NCBI GenBank assembly: GCA_026713405.1
Contig: JAPOON010000512.1
Span: 1 to 7,106 of the forward strand
Reading direction: 5' to 3'
Length of the DNA: 7,106 nucleotides
Origin: Gammaproteobacteria bacterium
Lineage (GTDB): Bacteria; Pseudomonadota; Gammaproteobacteria; Pseudomonadales; Azotimanducaceae_A
In this document: positions 1 to 6,122 of the stretch, piece after piece
How the letters are laid out: every line of letters begins with the position of its first letter
Numbering within the stretch: position 1 is the first letter of the stretch
Position numbers and translations under genes: made by a program
Notes under the pieces: generated by a model
The model's database searches: none
The model's input: only the letters and a program-made list of their open reading frames with translations
Told to the model about the DNA's origin: nothing

Positions 1-437
1 CCCCGCCGGTAACGAACCGCCAGCCGGTCAAATCGGTGCAAACTGCGGTGCCGCGACCCGTCCTCGATTTCCCAGCTCAGATCGAATGCGCGGCCTGCAT
101 CCCCGGCCGGCGTCTGGTCGAGGGTCGCTCCGGGCGCATTGAGGAATGCGAATGAATCGCCCGACATCATGGTGATGGAATGGTCGACAATGAATTCGAA
201 CGGCCCCGCGTTCTCCCGGAACATCAGCCTCAGGTCGAAGTTCGCATCCAACGCCGGGGATTCGTCCAGAACCCGTTGCACATCGTGCGACGGCAAGGCC
301 GCAACCGTTCCGAACGCCTTGATGCGGGCATCGAATTCCAGCGCGGTAGCCGATTGCGTCACCAGCAGCAGCCAGGCTGCCGCCAGCCATAACATCGACG
401 CTTTCGATTGGATGCGCTTTCTGTCGCCTTTTTTCAC
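1..437 (-). CDS. Secreted protein, probable outer-membrane beta-barrel (N-terminal part, cut by the window edge)
   Basis: The minus-strand frame is open from about 437 to the left edge, giving 145 codons with the C-terminus missing. From GTG 437 the protein has a basic n-region (KKGDRKR), a hydrophobic core (LAAAWLLLV, residues about 18-26) and an ATA cleavage site near residue 32: a typical Sec signal peptide. The mature part, starting LEFDARIKAFG, has alternating polar/hydrophobic stretches (FDLRLMF, FEFIVDHSITMM, LHRFDRLAVRYRRG) as in amphipathic barrel strands. Such barrel-like proteins do accompany LolA-like/transporter gene sets, but I recognise no specific family from this fragment, so the barrel call is inference. 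It is the last visible gene of the operon, 44 bp after the ATPase stop, with no terminator between. Start alternatives are GTG 440 and ATG 395; none has a strong ribosome site. GTG 437 is chosen because it supplies the basic n-region. Confidence 0.78.
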   Translation of the reverse strand, partial: MKKGDRKRIQSKASMLWLAAAWLLLVTQSATALEFDARIKAFGTVAALPSHDVQRVLDESPALDANFDLRLMFRENAGPFEFIVDHSITMMSGDSFAFLNAPGATLDQTPAGDAGRAFDLSWEIEDGSRHRSLHRFDRLAVRYRR

Positions 438-481
438 CACCTCATCGCCGCCAGGCTTTCCCGCAGCAACATGGGGTGCGG

Positions 482-1189
482 CTACGAGCCTGCGCCGTCC
501 GCGGCCGAATCCTCGACAATGGCGCCGTCCCGCAGATTCACCCGGCGATGGGCGTACTTCATGACCATGGGGTCGTGGGTAGCGGTAAGCACGGAGACAC
601 CCCGCTCCTCGTTGAGCCGCTTCAACAACCGCAGAAGGTCCTCGGTAGTCTCGGAATCGAGGTTGGCGCTCGGTTCGTCGGCGAGCAGCAGCACCGGGTC
701 GGTGACGATGGCGCGGGCGATGGCCACCCGCTGTTGCTGGCCGCCGGACAACTCGCCGGGTCGGCGGTGTGCGAGGTCTGCCATGTCCAGCGCAGCCAGC
801 GTGGCCACGGCCCGTTCCGCGCGCTCCGCGGGGGCGACACCCTGAAGTTGCATGATGAACTCGACGTTCTCCTGGGCGGAGAGCACCGGTATCAGGTTAT
901 AGGACTGAAAGACGAAGCCCATCTTGGCAAGCCGCAGGTCGGAGAGCTGCGTTTCGTTGAGCTCGTTCAGCGCCACCCCGTCCACGGCCACCGTCCCGGA
1001 GTCGGGCCGGTCAAGCCCGCCGAGGATGTTGAGCAGGGTCGACTTGCCCGAGCCGGATGGCCCGGCAAGGCTCACGAAATCGCCCCGCGAAAACGTGAAA
1101 TCCACACCGCGCAGCGCATGCACGGGCACCGATTCCTCCTGGTAGGTACGGGTTATGCCCGAGCAGACCGCAACCGCATCATTGTTCAT
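482..1189 (-). CDS. ABC transporter ATP-binding protein, LolD/MacB type
   Basis: A complete 235-residue nucleotide-binding subunit that powers the permeases encoded just upstream, acting on the cytoplasmic face of the inner membrane. All ABC motifs are intact: Walker A GPSGSGKS (43-50), Q-loop glutamine Q95 in FVFQ, signature LSGGQ (147-151), Walker B VLLLADEP (166-173), D-loop NLD (177-179) and switch histidine H205 in THD. The length and the FVFQSYNLIPVLSAQENVE segment are typical of the LolD/MacB/FtsE branch, which works with FtsX-fold permeases by mechanotransmission rather than by forming a channel. The ATG overlaps the upstream permease stop as ATGA (1186-1189). A GGAGG ribosome site (1200-1204) lies 10 nt before the start. 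It is the only ATPase in the window, so it probably serves all three permeases. The family is certain; the substrate cannot be read from this gene. Confidence 0.97.
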   Translation of the reverse strand: MNNDAVAVCSGITRTYQEESVPVHALRGVDFTFSRGDFVSLAGPSGSGKSTLLNILGGLDRPDSGTVAVDGVALNELNETQLSDLRLAKMGFVFQSYNLIPVLSAQENVEFIMQLQGVAPAERAERAVATLAALDMADLAHRRPGELSGGQQQRVAIARAIVTDPVLLLADEPSANLDSETTEDLLRLLKRLNEERGVSVLTATHDPMVMKYAHRRVNLRDGAIVEDSAADGAGS

Positions 1190-2397
1190 CGCCTGAGCGC
1201 CTCCAATGGTTTGATCCTGACAATGCGCAGCGCCGGGTAGAGACTTGCGACCACCCCCAGCACCACGCTCATCAGCCCTATCAGAACAATATCGTCCGCA
1301 AGCGGCACCGGCACCAGCTTGCCACGCATACCGAAAGCTTCGATTCCCTCGGCCCACTGCGACAGGTCGATGCCGTCGCCCATGGAGAACACGGCCAGCC
1401 AACCCACCGCGATACCCGTCGCCACACCAATCATCATCAGCACGCTCGACTCCCGCACCACCTGCGCCACGACGCCCCGGGAACGCATTCCCAACGCGCG
1501 CAGCATGCCCAGTTCGCGGACCCGCTCCATCACGGAGGTGACCAGCGTGTTCACCAGCCCGAACACCAGCGCGCCCATCATGATGAAATACCAGATGAAG
1601 AAGGCGGAATCCGCAAAGACGAACATGGCCGCCGCCTGGGGTTCCAGTTCCTGCCAGTTGAGTACGTCCAGCCCCGTGAAGAACTCCACGAGGCTGGCCT
1701 TGAGTTGGAACAGCACCGGGTCGCGGCGCAACCTGATGGAAATCTCCGTGTACACATCGGCGCCGACCATGTTCTGCAAGGTGTCGACGCCGGTGAATAC
1801 GAACATTTTCTCGAGCCCGGTGCCTTCCGCATCGTAAAGGCCGGCGATGCGGAAACCGGATTCCCGATTCAGGCCGTCGTGGCCCTGGGTGATGATGACA
1901 AGGCGCCGCCCAGCTCCGGTTTCGAGTTGCTCCGCGAGCGCCCGGCCGACCAGTATGCGGCCGTCCGACGCATCCGCGAGATGCTCGCCCTCCACCGCCA
2001 CGCTGCCGATGAACGATATGTGTTCCTGTGCCGGGTCGATACCGACGAACTGCACGCCCCGGGTACCGCGCTCGCTCATGATGACCGCCGGCACCCGCAC
2101 CCGGGCCGCCCATCCGGCGAGTTCCTCATCGTCGACGTCCGGCCGCCAGGTTTCCGCCAGTTCGAAGCTTTTCTCGATATTGGGGTCGTCCAGATAACCG
2201 GGCGCCAGTATTTTCACGTGGCCGGTGAGATTGGCCACCGCTGCATCGGCCATGTCGTACTGAAAGCCGCGGATGAGCGAACTCGTGCAGACAACCGCGC
2301 CCACGGCCACGACAATCGCGGCCAGCAACATGCCGTTGCGCCGCTTGTGACGGAAGATGTTGCGCACCGACAGCTGCAACAGGAGCTTGAGCGGCAT
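1186..2397 (-). CDS. ABC transporter permease, FtsX/MacB-LolE type (third permease of the operon)
   Basis: A 403-residue inner-membrane permease. The layout is the four-helix FtsX/MacB plan: short basic cytoplasmic start (RNIFRHKRR), TM1 at about 22-42, a periplasmic domain of about 220 residues, then TM2 (about 264-288), TM3 (about 311-338) and TM4 (about 368-390). The cytoplasmic loop after TM2 carries the family motif ERVRELGMLRALGMR (291-305), which contacts the ATPase. The C-terminus PLEALRR is the usual family ending. It is clearly more diverged from the other two permeases than they are from each other and lacks their Ala/Gly-rich leader. The start ATG lies 6 nt after the previous permease's TAA, with GAGGG (2408-2412) 10 nt upstream; its stop overlaps the ATPase start. 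Family members extract lipids, lipoproteins or hydrophobic small molecules from the membrane; which applies here is unknown. Confidence 0.95.
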   Translation of the reverse strand: MPLKLLLQLSVRNIFRHKRRNGMLLAAIVVAVGAVVCTSSLIRGFQYDMADAAVANLTGHVKILAPGYLDDPNIEKSFELAETWRPDVDDEELAGWAARVRVPAVIMSERGTRGVQFVGIDPAQEHISFIGSVAVEGEHLADASDGRILVGRALAEQLETGAGRRLVIITQGHDGLNRESGFRIAGLYDAEGTGLEKMFVFTGVDTLQNMVGADVYTEISIRLRRDPVLFQLKASLVEFFTGLDVLNWQELEPQAAAMFVFADSAFFIWYFIMMGALVFGLVNTLVTSVMERVRELGMLRALGMRSRGVVAQVVRESSVLMMIGVATGIAVGWLAVFSMGDGIDLSQWAEGIEAFGMRGKLVPVPLADDIVLIGLMSVVLGVVASLYPALRIVRIKPLEALRR

Positions 2398-2403
2398 CGT
2401 CCG

Positions 2404-3681
2404 TTATCCCTCGACTCTCAGTGCCTCGACGCAGCGCAGCCGCCAGAGTCGCAGGGAGGGGACGAGCAACGCCAATTGCGTTCCCACGAACAGGGCAATG
2501 CCCGAAACCCAGGCAGACTCACGGTCGAAATCCGGATACAGGCGGTCGGGCATGTGCATGGAGGCGAGCAGTTCGTCGGCGTCCATCGGCAGCGGCATGC
2601 CCCAGATCCCCAGCGGCACGATCATGGCGAAGCAGACCCCAAGAGCGATGGCCATGCCCAGCGCCCAGAGCCAGGCGGCTTCCACCTGCAGCCCGAACAG
2701 GATCCGCCCGGGACGCATGCCGATGGCCTTCAACATGCCGAACTCCTGGGTGCGCTCGAAGATCGTCATCATGAAGGCGTTGACGACGCTGAAAATGACG
2801 ATGACCGCGATGACGACAAAGAAGAGCCAGGCGCCGGCCAGCTTGAGGGCGATGAACTGCTCGGCATCGGGCATCAGGTCCTTCCAGTCGAGGGTTTTCC
2901 AGTCGCCGGCCGCAATCGCCACGCGTTGCGCGAGTTCGAGGCTTTGCCGTACACGGTCGGTAGCGACCACGAGAGCGTGCGCTTCGTCCGGCGCCAGGTT
3001 CCAGGCTTCCCGAAATTCCGACAGCGGGACCTGCACGAGCGACCGGTCCATTCCCACCATTCCGGTCTCGAAGATGCCCACCACTTCCGCGGCCAGGGCC
3101 GCCACGCCCCCTTCCTTCGCCGTACCGAGCACGACGATCTCTTCCCCGACGGATACACCGAGGTTCCTTGCCAGTACAGAGCCGATGAAGGCTTCGCCGG
3201 GACCTGCGAGATAGCGCCCGTCGCGAACCGAAACCGGTATCCGCGACCACTCGGCTTCCCGGCTCGCTTCCACGCCCACGACCTGGGCGGCGAAGCTGCG
3301 CTCTTCCGTCGATACCAACGCCGTCGCCTGACCGCGCAACGTGGCTGCTTCCACACCGGGCAGCCTTTCGATACGTGCGCGCAGTTCAGGTGCCCCTTCG
3401 AGCACACTCTCCAGGCGCGGGTTGTCCTCATAGTCCGGATGCTGGACCTGGACGTGACCGACCATCATGCGGGCACCGTTGTCGATCATCAGGGTGAAGG
3501 TGCCGCCCTGCAGCGACATGGCGATGATCGGCATCCAGGCTGCGAAGCCGATGCCGCCGGCCATGAGCCAGGTGCGGCGCCGGTTGCGCCAGAGGTTTCG
3601 CCACGCCACTTTCGCGGTACCGAGTGCCCCGGCGCCGCCTCCCAATGCGCCGGGTTGCGGAGCAACGGTTGCTTCAGCCAT
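2404..3681 (-). CDS. ABC transporter permease, FtsX/LolE type (second permease, paralogue of the upstream gene)
   Basis: A 425-residue inner-membrane permease. An Ala/Gly/Pro-rich cytoplasmic leader (residues 1-23) precedes the conserved VAWRNLWRN block (25-33). TM1 is at about 38-58, followed by a periplasmic domain of about 220 residues with HVQVQHPDYEDNP (76-88), then TM2 (about 282-306), TM3 (about 330-358) and TM4 (about 390-410). The coupling loop ERTQEFGMLKAIGMRPGRI (309-327) follows TM2. Over residues 25-95, 37 of 71 positions equal those in the next permease upstream on this strand, so the two are paralogues. The ATG is preceded by GGAG (3690-3693) at 8 nt. The 42-bp spacer before it holds a 17-codon ORF bridging the two permeases. 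Probably one half of the permease pair with its paralogue, by analogy with the LolC/LolE pair; that pairing is inference. Confidence 0.95.
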   Translation of the reverse strand: MAEATVAPQPGALGGGAGALGTAKVAWRNLWRNRRRTWLMAGGIGFAAWMPIIAMSLQGGTFTLMIDNGARMMVGHVQVQHPDYEDNPRLESVLEGAPELRARIERLPGVEAATLRGQATALVSTEERSFAAQVVGVEASREAEWSRIPVSVRDGRYLAGPGEAFIGSVLARNLGVSVGEEIVVLGTAKEGGVAALAAEVVGIFETGMVGMDRSLVQVPLSEFREAWNLAPDEAHALVVATDRVRQSLELAQRVAIAAGDWKTLDWKDLMPDAEQFIALKLAGAWLFFVVIAVIVIFSVVNAFMMTIFERTQEFGMLKAIGMRPGRILFGLQVEAAWLWALGMAIALGVCFAMIVPLGIWGMPLPMDADELLASMHMPDRLYPDFDRESAWVSGIALFVGTQLALLVPSLRLWRLRCVEALRVEG

Positions 3682-3727
3682 GGCCCGAACTCCGTTCCGG
3701 GTTCGATGTGCGGAATATCATGTTCAT
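3674..3727 (-). CDS. Possible 17-codon bridging mini-ORF between two permease genes
   Basis: The ATG at 3727-3725 overlaps the TGA of the upstream permease (ATGA). The frame reads 17 codons (MNMIFRTSN...GHG) and stops at a TGA inside the first codons of the next permease, in the string ATGGCTGA. It exactly fills the gap between the two genes and would let terminating ribosomes reinitiate on the downstream permease. The peptide has no recognisable domain. It may be a chance ORF or the leftover tail of a duplicated upstream gene, so existence as a translated product is speculative. Confidence 0.2.
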   Translation of the reverse strand: MNMIFRTSNPERSSGHG

Positions 3728-4995
3728 TCGTCCGCCCTCAGGGCCGTGACCGGTTGCAGCCGGCGAATGCGCAACGACGGAATCAGCGCCGCAATCTGGG
3801 TGCCGACAAACATCACGGCGGGGGCTCCCCCGAGCCCGATCGCCGTCGTTTTCGCATAGAGCCGGTCGGGAACGTACATCGCCTCGGCCATGGATGCCAG
3901 TTCGTCGCCCAGATAGAAGCCATATCGCTCCAGCCAGAGAATAACCGGCAACGCCAGCGCCAGACCGATGGCAGCGCCGAGCAACCACACCAGGGAGGCT
4001 TCGATCTGCACCATCAGCACGATCCGGCCGGGCCGCATGCCGATCGCCCGCAACATGCCGAATTCCCGGGTGCGCTCGAATACCGTCATGATGAACGAGT
4101 TAACGACGCTGAAAATGACGACGATGATGATGAAGCCATACATGAAATAGCCGCCGATCCGGTCGATCTCAATGCCCTGCCTGACGCCGGGCATCACTTC
4201 GTCCCAGTTCCTTGCCACCAGCGGCTCCGGCAACCAGTTGTTCAGGTCGCGGGCCAGCCCTTCGCTTTCGGTGACCTGTTCCGTCCTGATCGCAAGCGTA
4301 TGGACCTCGTCGCCGAGGCCGAACCCATCCTGGACGGTCGCGATCGGCGCCGCGACCATGGCCCGGTCGAGGTCCGGGATTCCGGTTCGAAAGACCCCCA
4401 CCACGTTCAGCACCAGCGCGGCGACACCGCCTTCCTTTCCGTTACCGAGCAGGACGATTTCCCCGCCGACGCCGATGCCGAGGTTGCCGGCCAGGATTTC
4501 GCCCACCATGGCATCCTCGCCGCCGGCGATCATGCGGCCCTCGGCAACCCGATCGAACAACCGAACCGTTCGGCGTTCCCGCTCCGGGTCGACACCGAAC
4601 ACCTGGGCGCCGAAGGCGCGCTCGCCCGCGGAGACCAGGGCAAAGGCTTCGACCCTGGGCGCCACCGACTCAATCCCCGGCTGACTCTCCAGACGATTCA
4701 CCAGTTCCGTTACCTGTTCCATGGTTTGGTCTACGCGCGTGTCATCCACGTAATCGCGGTTCTGCACCTGCATATGGCTGCTCAGGAGCGCGGTGGCATT
4801 GTCGATCGTCTGGAGGTAGGCGCCCCCCTGGAACGACATTGCGAACACGATCAGGAAAACGGTGAACGCGATGCCCCCGGCAGTCAGCCAGGTGCGGCGG
4901 CTGTTGCGCCACAGATTGCGCCAGGCAACCGCGGGCAGCAGGGGCCGGCCGCCATGCGTGGCGCGGCGGCCGGCCGGTACGGCGGCTTCAGCCAT
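3724..4995 (-). CDS. ABC transporter permease, FtsX/LolE type (first permease of the operon)
   Basis: A 423-residue inner-membrane permease. A 22-residue cytoplasmic leader starting MAEA is followed by VAWRNLWRN (23-31), TM1 (about 37-57), a periplasmic domain of about 220 residues (HMQVQNRDYVDD at 74-85), TM2 (about 282-304), TM3 (about 326-354) and TM4 (about 387-408). The coupling loop ERTREFGMLRAIGMRPGRI (307-325) is nearly identical to that of the downstream paralogue. The frame is open further upstream inside the LolA-like gene, but ATG 4995 is chosen because it matches the MAEA start of the paralogue and gives an 8-bp ATGGCTGA overlap with the upstream stop. GGGAG (4998-5002) is only 2 nt from the ATG, too close for an ideal site, so translation is probably coupled to the LolA-like gene. 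Substrate unknown; lipid or lipoprotein handling is inferred from the neighbour. Confidence 0.95.
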   Translation of the reverse strand: MAEAAVPAGRRATHGGRPLLPAVAWRNLWRNSRRTWLTAGGIAFTVFLIVFAMSFQGGAYLQTIDNATALLSSHMQVQNRDYVDDTRVDQTMEQVTELVNRLESQPGIESVAPRVEAFALVSAGERAFGAQVFGVDPERERRTVRLFDRVAEGRMIAGGEDAMVGEILAGNLGIGVGGEIVLLGNGKEGGVAALVLNVVGVFRTGIPDLDRAMVAAPIATVQDGFGLGDEVHTLAIRTEQVTESEGLARDLNNWLPEPLVARNWDEVMPGVRQGIEIDRIGGYFMYGFIIIVVIFSVVNSFIMTVFERTREFGMLRAIGMRPGRIVLMVQIEASLVWLLGAAIGLALALPVILWLERYGFYLGDELASMAEAMYVPDRLYAKTTAIGLGGAPAVMFVGTQIAALIPSLRIRRLQPVTALRADE

Positions 4996-5788
4996 CGCTC
5001 CCGCGCCCGCTTTGCGGGACTGCACCGCTCTGCAGAGTGAAGGTCGTAAACAGGCGGTCCTCCAGCGGCAGGTCGAAGTCCATGTCGATGAACTCCATCT
5101 CCGTATAGTGGTCGGATTCATCCAGCTTGGACATGCGCATGCGGGTCGCCACCATACGCCCGTCCATTTCCTGGATTTCAAGCGTTTCCATACGTTTCAA
5201 CGGCTTAAGATCCTGATCGTAGAAAGTTTGTGACAACAGAACGTCGTCATCGCGAACCACCCAATCCTCCTTGCCCCAGACCACTGGGGCCGAGTCGAAC
5301 GGCACGGCTTCGATGGTATAGACAGCCCGGCCATCCGTCTCCCCGACCTCAATGATGTCAAGCCGATAGTGCTGCAGCAGGTTGTCGTTGCGCGACAGGT
5401 CATTGTAAGAGAGGTCGGACCCTGCCCAGTCCTGCGACATCATGCTGAACGGCAGCCTGATAACGCGGTTGAGCTTCGGCGTGTAAGTCCACATTTTTTC
5501 GCCATTTTGCAGCAACGCGTTCCCGGCATCCTTGGCAGGTGCGGTGAATCGGACCAGCGCATCCGAACGGCCCCGTGTCCAGGCGACAATGGACGATGTG
5601 CGCTGCCAATCCGGCCGGTGGATCAACATTCTCAGCTCCGCGTACGACGTCGTGCTTCGAGAGTTGTCGATCGCTGCCGCAATCAGTTCATAAGGATCCG
5701 GCGCGTCCGTCTCTCCGTGCGCGACGCTTCCGGCAATGAGCCAGACCGCGCCGAACCCGATGAGGTGTCGGATCAAACGAAATTGCAC
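4988..5788 (-). CDS. Outer membrane lipoprotein-sorting protein, LolA-like family
   Basis: A 266-residue periplasmic protein, first gene of the operon. From GTG 5788 the N-terminus MQFRLIRHLIGFGAVWLIAG is a Sec signal peptide, with likely cleavage after AHG (residue 25). There is no lipobox cysteine, so it is soluble. The mature part matches my recollection of the LolA-like 'outer membrane lipoprotein-sorting protein' family: GNALLQNGEKMWTYTPKLNR (89-108) followed by the hallmark SMMSQDWAGSDLSYNDL (115-131), then beta-rich sequence to the end. LolA folds are open half-barrels that bind lipid or acyl chains, so this protein probably carries a lipid-modified or hydrophobic substrate for the adjacent ABC transporter. 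The start is chosen because AAGGTGAT (5793-5800) sits with AGG 8 nt before GTG 5788; GTG 5797 in the same frame is the alternative (269 residues), with GAGGA about 13 nt away. It is not canonical LolA, which is shorter and not usually encoded with its ABC transporter. Confidence 0.92.
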   Translation of the reverse strand: MQFRLIRHLIGFGAVWLIAGSVAHGETDAPDPYELIAAAIDNSRSTTSYAELRMLIHRPDWQRTSSIVAWTRGRSDALVRFTAPAKDAGNALLQNGEKMWTYTPKLNRVIRLPFSMMSQDWAGSDLSYNDLSRNDNLLQHYRLDIIEVGETDGRAVYTIEAVPFDSAPVVWGKEDWVVRDDDVLLSQTFYDQDLKPLKRMETLEIQEMDGRMVATRMRMSKLDESDHYTEMEFIDMDFDLPLEDRLFTTFTLQSGAVPQSGRGSDG

Positions 5789-5792
5789 TGAT

Positions 5793-5800
5793 ATCACCTT
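5793..5800 (-). promoter_or_regulatory. Ribosome binding site deciding the LolA-like start
   Basis: On the minus strand AAGGTGAT resembles the 3' part of the anti-16S consensus. AGG lies 8 nt before GTG 5788, favouring that start over GTG 5797, which lies inside the site itself. Confidence 0.5.
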
Positions 5801-5910
5801 GCAGCAGATTTCCTCGACGGATTGTACGCATTAGCCCACACCGACGCATCGGGCGGAACTTCCCTCGCCCCCCCACGGTCATAGGCGTAACCCAACTCGG
5901 CGTTTTATCA

Positions 5911-5924
5911 ATTGAATTTTCAAT
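5911..5924. promoter_or_regulatory. AT-rich palindrome, possible operator
   Basis: ATTGAA-TT-TTCAAT is a perfect 6-bp inverted repeat around a 2-bp centre, overlapping a second palindrome TCAATTGA (5908-5915). Its size and its position between divergent genes fit a helix-turn-helix dimer site. No specific regulator can be named. Confidence 0.35.
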
Positions 5925-6002
5925 CTGTCCGCCACATGCAGAAAGTGGCCAGGAGTCTCGCTTATGCCCTTAATGTTCGTGGATTCACCGTCACGGCTGA
6001 GC

Positions 6003-6008
6003 TATATT
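6003..6008 (+). promoter_or_regulatory. Possible -10 box for the Calx-beta gene
   Basis: TATATT matches the sigma-70 -10 consensus at five of six positions. The hexamer 17 bp upstream (TGGATT) matches the -35 consensus at only three of six. If used, transcription would start near 6015, inside the palindrome at 6014-6032, leaving a leader of about 100 nt. Confidence 0.2.
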
Positions 6009-6013
6009 GTTCC

Positions 6014-6032
6014 TCCCATGATTCTCATGGGA
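6014..6032. promoter_or_regulatory. Perfect 8-bp inverted repeat (operator or leader hairpin)
   Basis: TCCCATGA-TTC-TCATGGGA is a perfect 8-bp inverted repeat with a 3-nt loop. No T-run follows on either strand, so it is not an intrinsic terminator. It lies 6-24 bp downstream of the TATATT box, where a repressor could block transcription start, or it could form a hairpin at the 5' end of the leader RNA. Confidence 0.4.
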
Positions 6033-6059
6033 TCAGACCTCGCAGTCGCCGTCACAGGC

Positions 6060-6122
6060 ATGAGGAAAATCTCTCCATCAGATGCGCCGGCGGCCCTTTC
6101 TGCGCCCCGGAATTCAGCGTGA
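6060..6122 (+). CDS. Possible 20-codon upstream ORF overlapping the Calx-beta gene start
   Basis: ATG AGG AAA ATC at 6060 opens a 20-codon frame (MRKISPSDAPAALS...) ending in a TGA at 6120-6122. The stop overlaps GTG 6119 of the large gene in the arrangement GTGA, typical of translational coupling. No good ribosome site precedes it and the peptide has no known domain. It may be a leader peptide or chance. Confidence 0.2.
   Translation: MRKISPSDAPAALSAPRNSA

Larger units (their letters stand above)
5789..6118. other. Divergent intergenic region
   Basis: About 330 bases separate the minus-strand operon from the plus-strand Calx-beta gene. The central part (about 5881-6030) is visibly AT-richer than the flanking genes, as expected for a two-way promoter region. 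It holds two palindromes and a short upstream ORF, listed separately. Promoter boxes are weak. Minus strand: TACAAT (5821-5826), with no good -35. Plus strand: TATATT (6003-6008), with only a poor -35 (TGGATT at 5980-5985, 17-bp spacing). No terminator or RNA gene is seen. Confidence 0.6.

Noticed and set aside
438..481. Possible terminator between the ATPase and the left-end gene.
   Set aside because: The only T-rich or A-rich run there is not preceded by a stable stem, and the genes appear to be one operon.
476..1240. Plus-strand ORF of 254 codons opposite the ATPase gene.
   Set aside because: The opposite strand encodes a complete ABC ATPase with every motif; the antisense product has no recognisable domain.
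1705..5040. A stop-free plus-strand frame of 1111 codons lying antisense to all three permeases.
   Set aside because: It is the mirror of real, motif-bearing permease genes that all share one reading frame. Its translation is His/Gln/Arg/Asp-rich, as expected from the antisense of GC-rich codons, with no recognisable domain.
5988..6055. Two copies of CCGTCAC (5988-5994 and 6049-6055) in the intergenic region.
   Set aside because: Seven bases repeated once in GC-rich DNA is too weak to claim as paired regulator sites.
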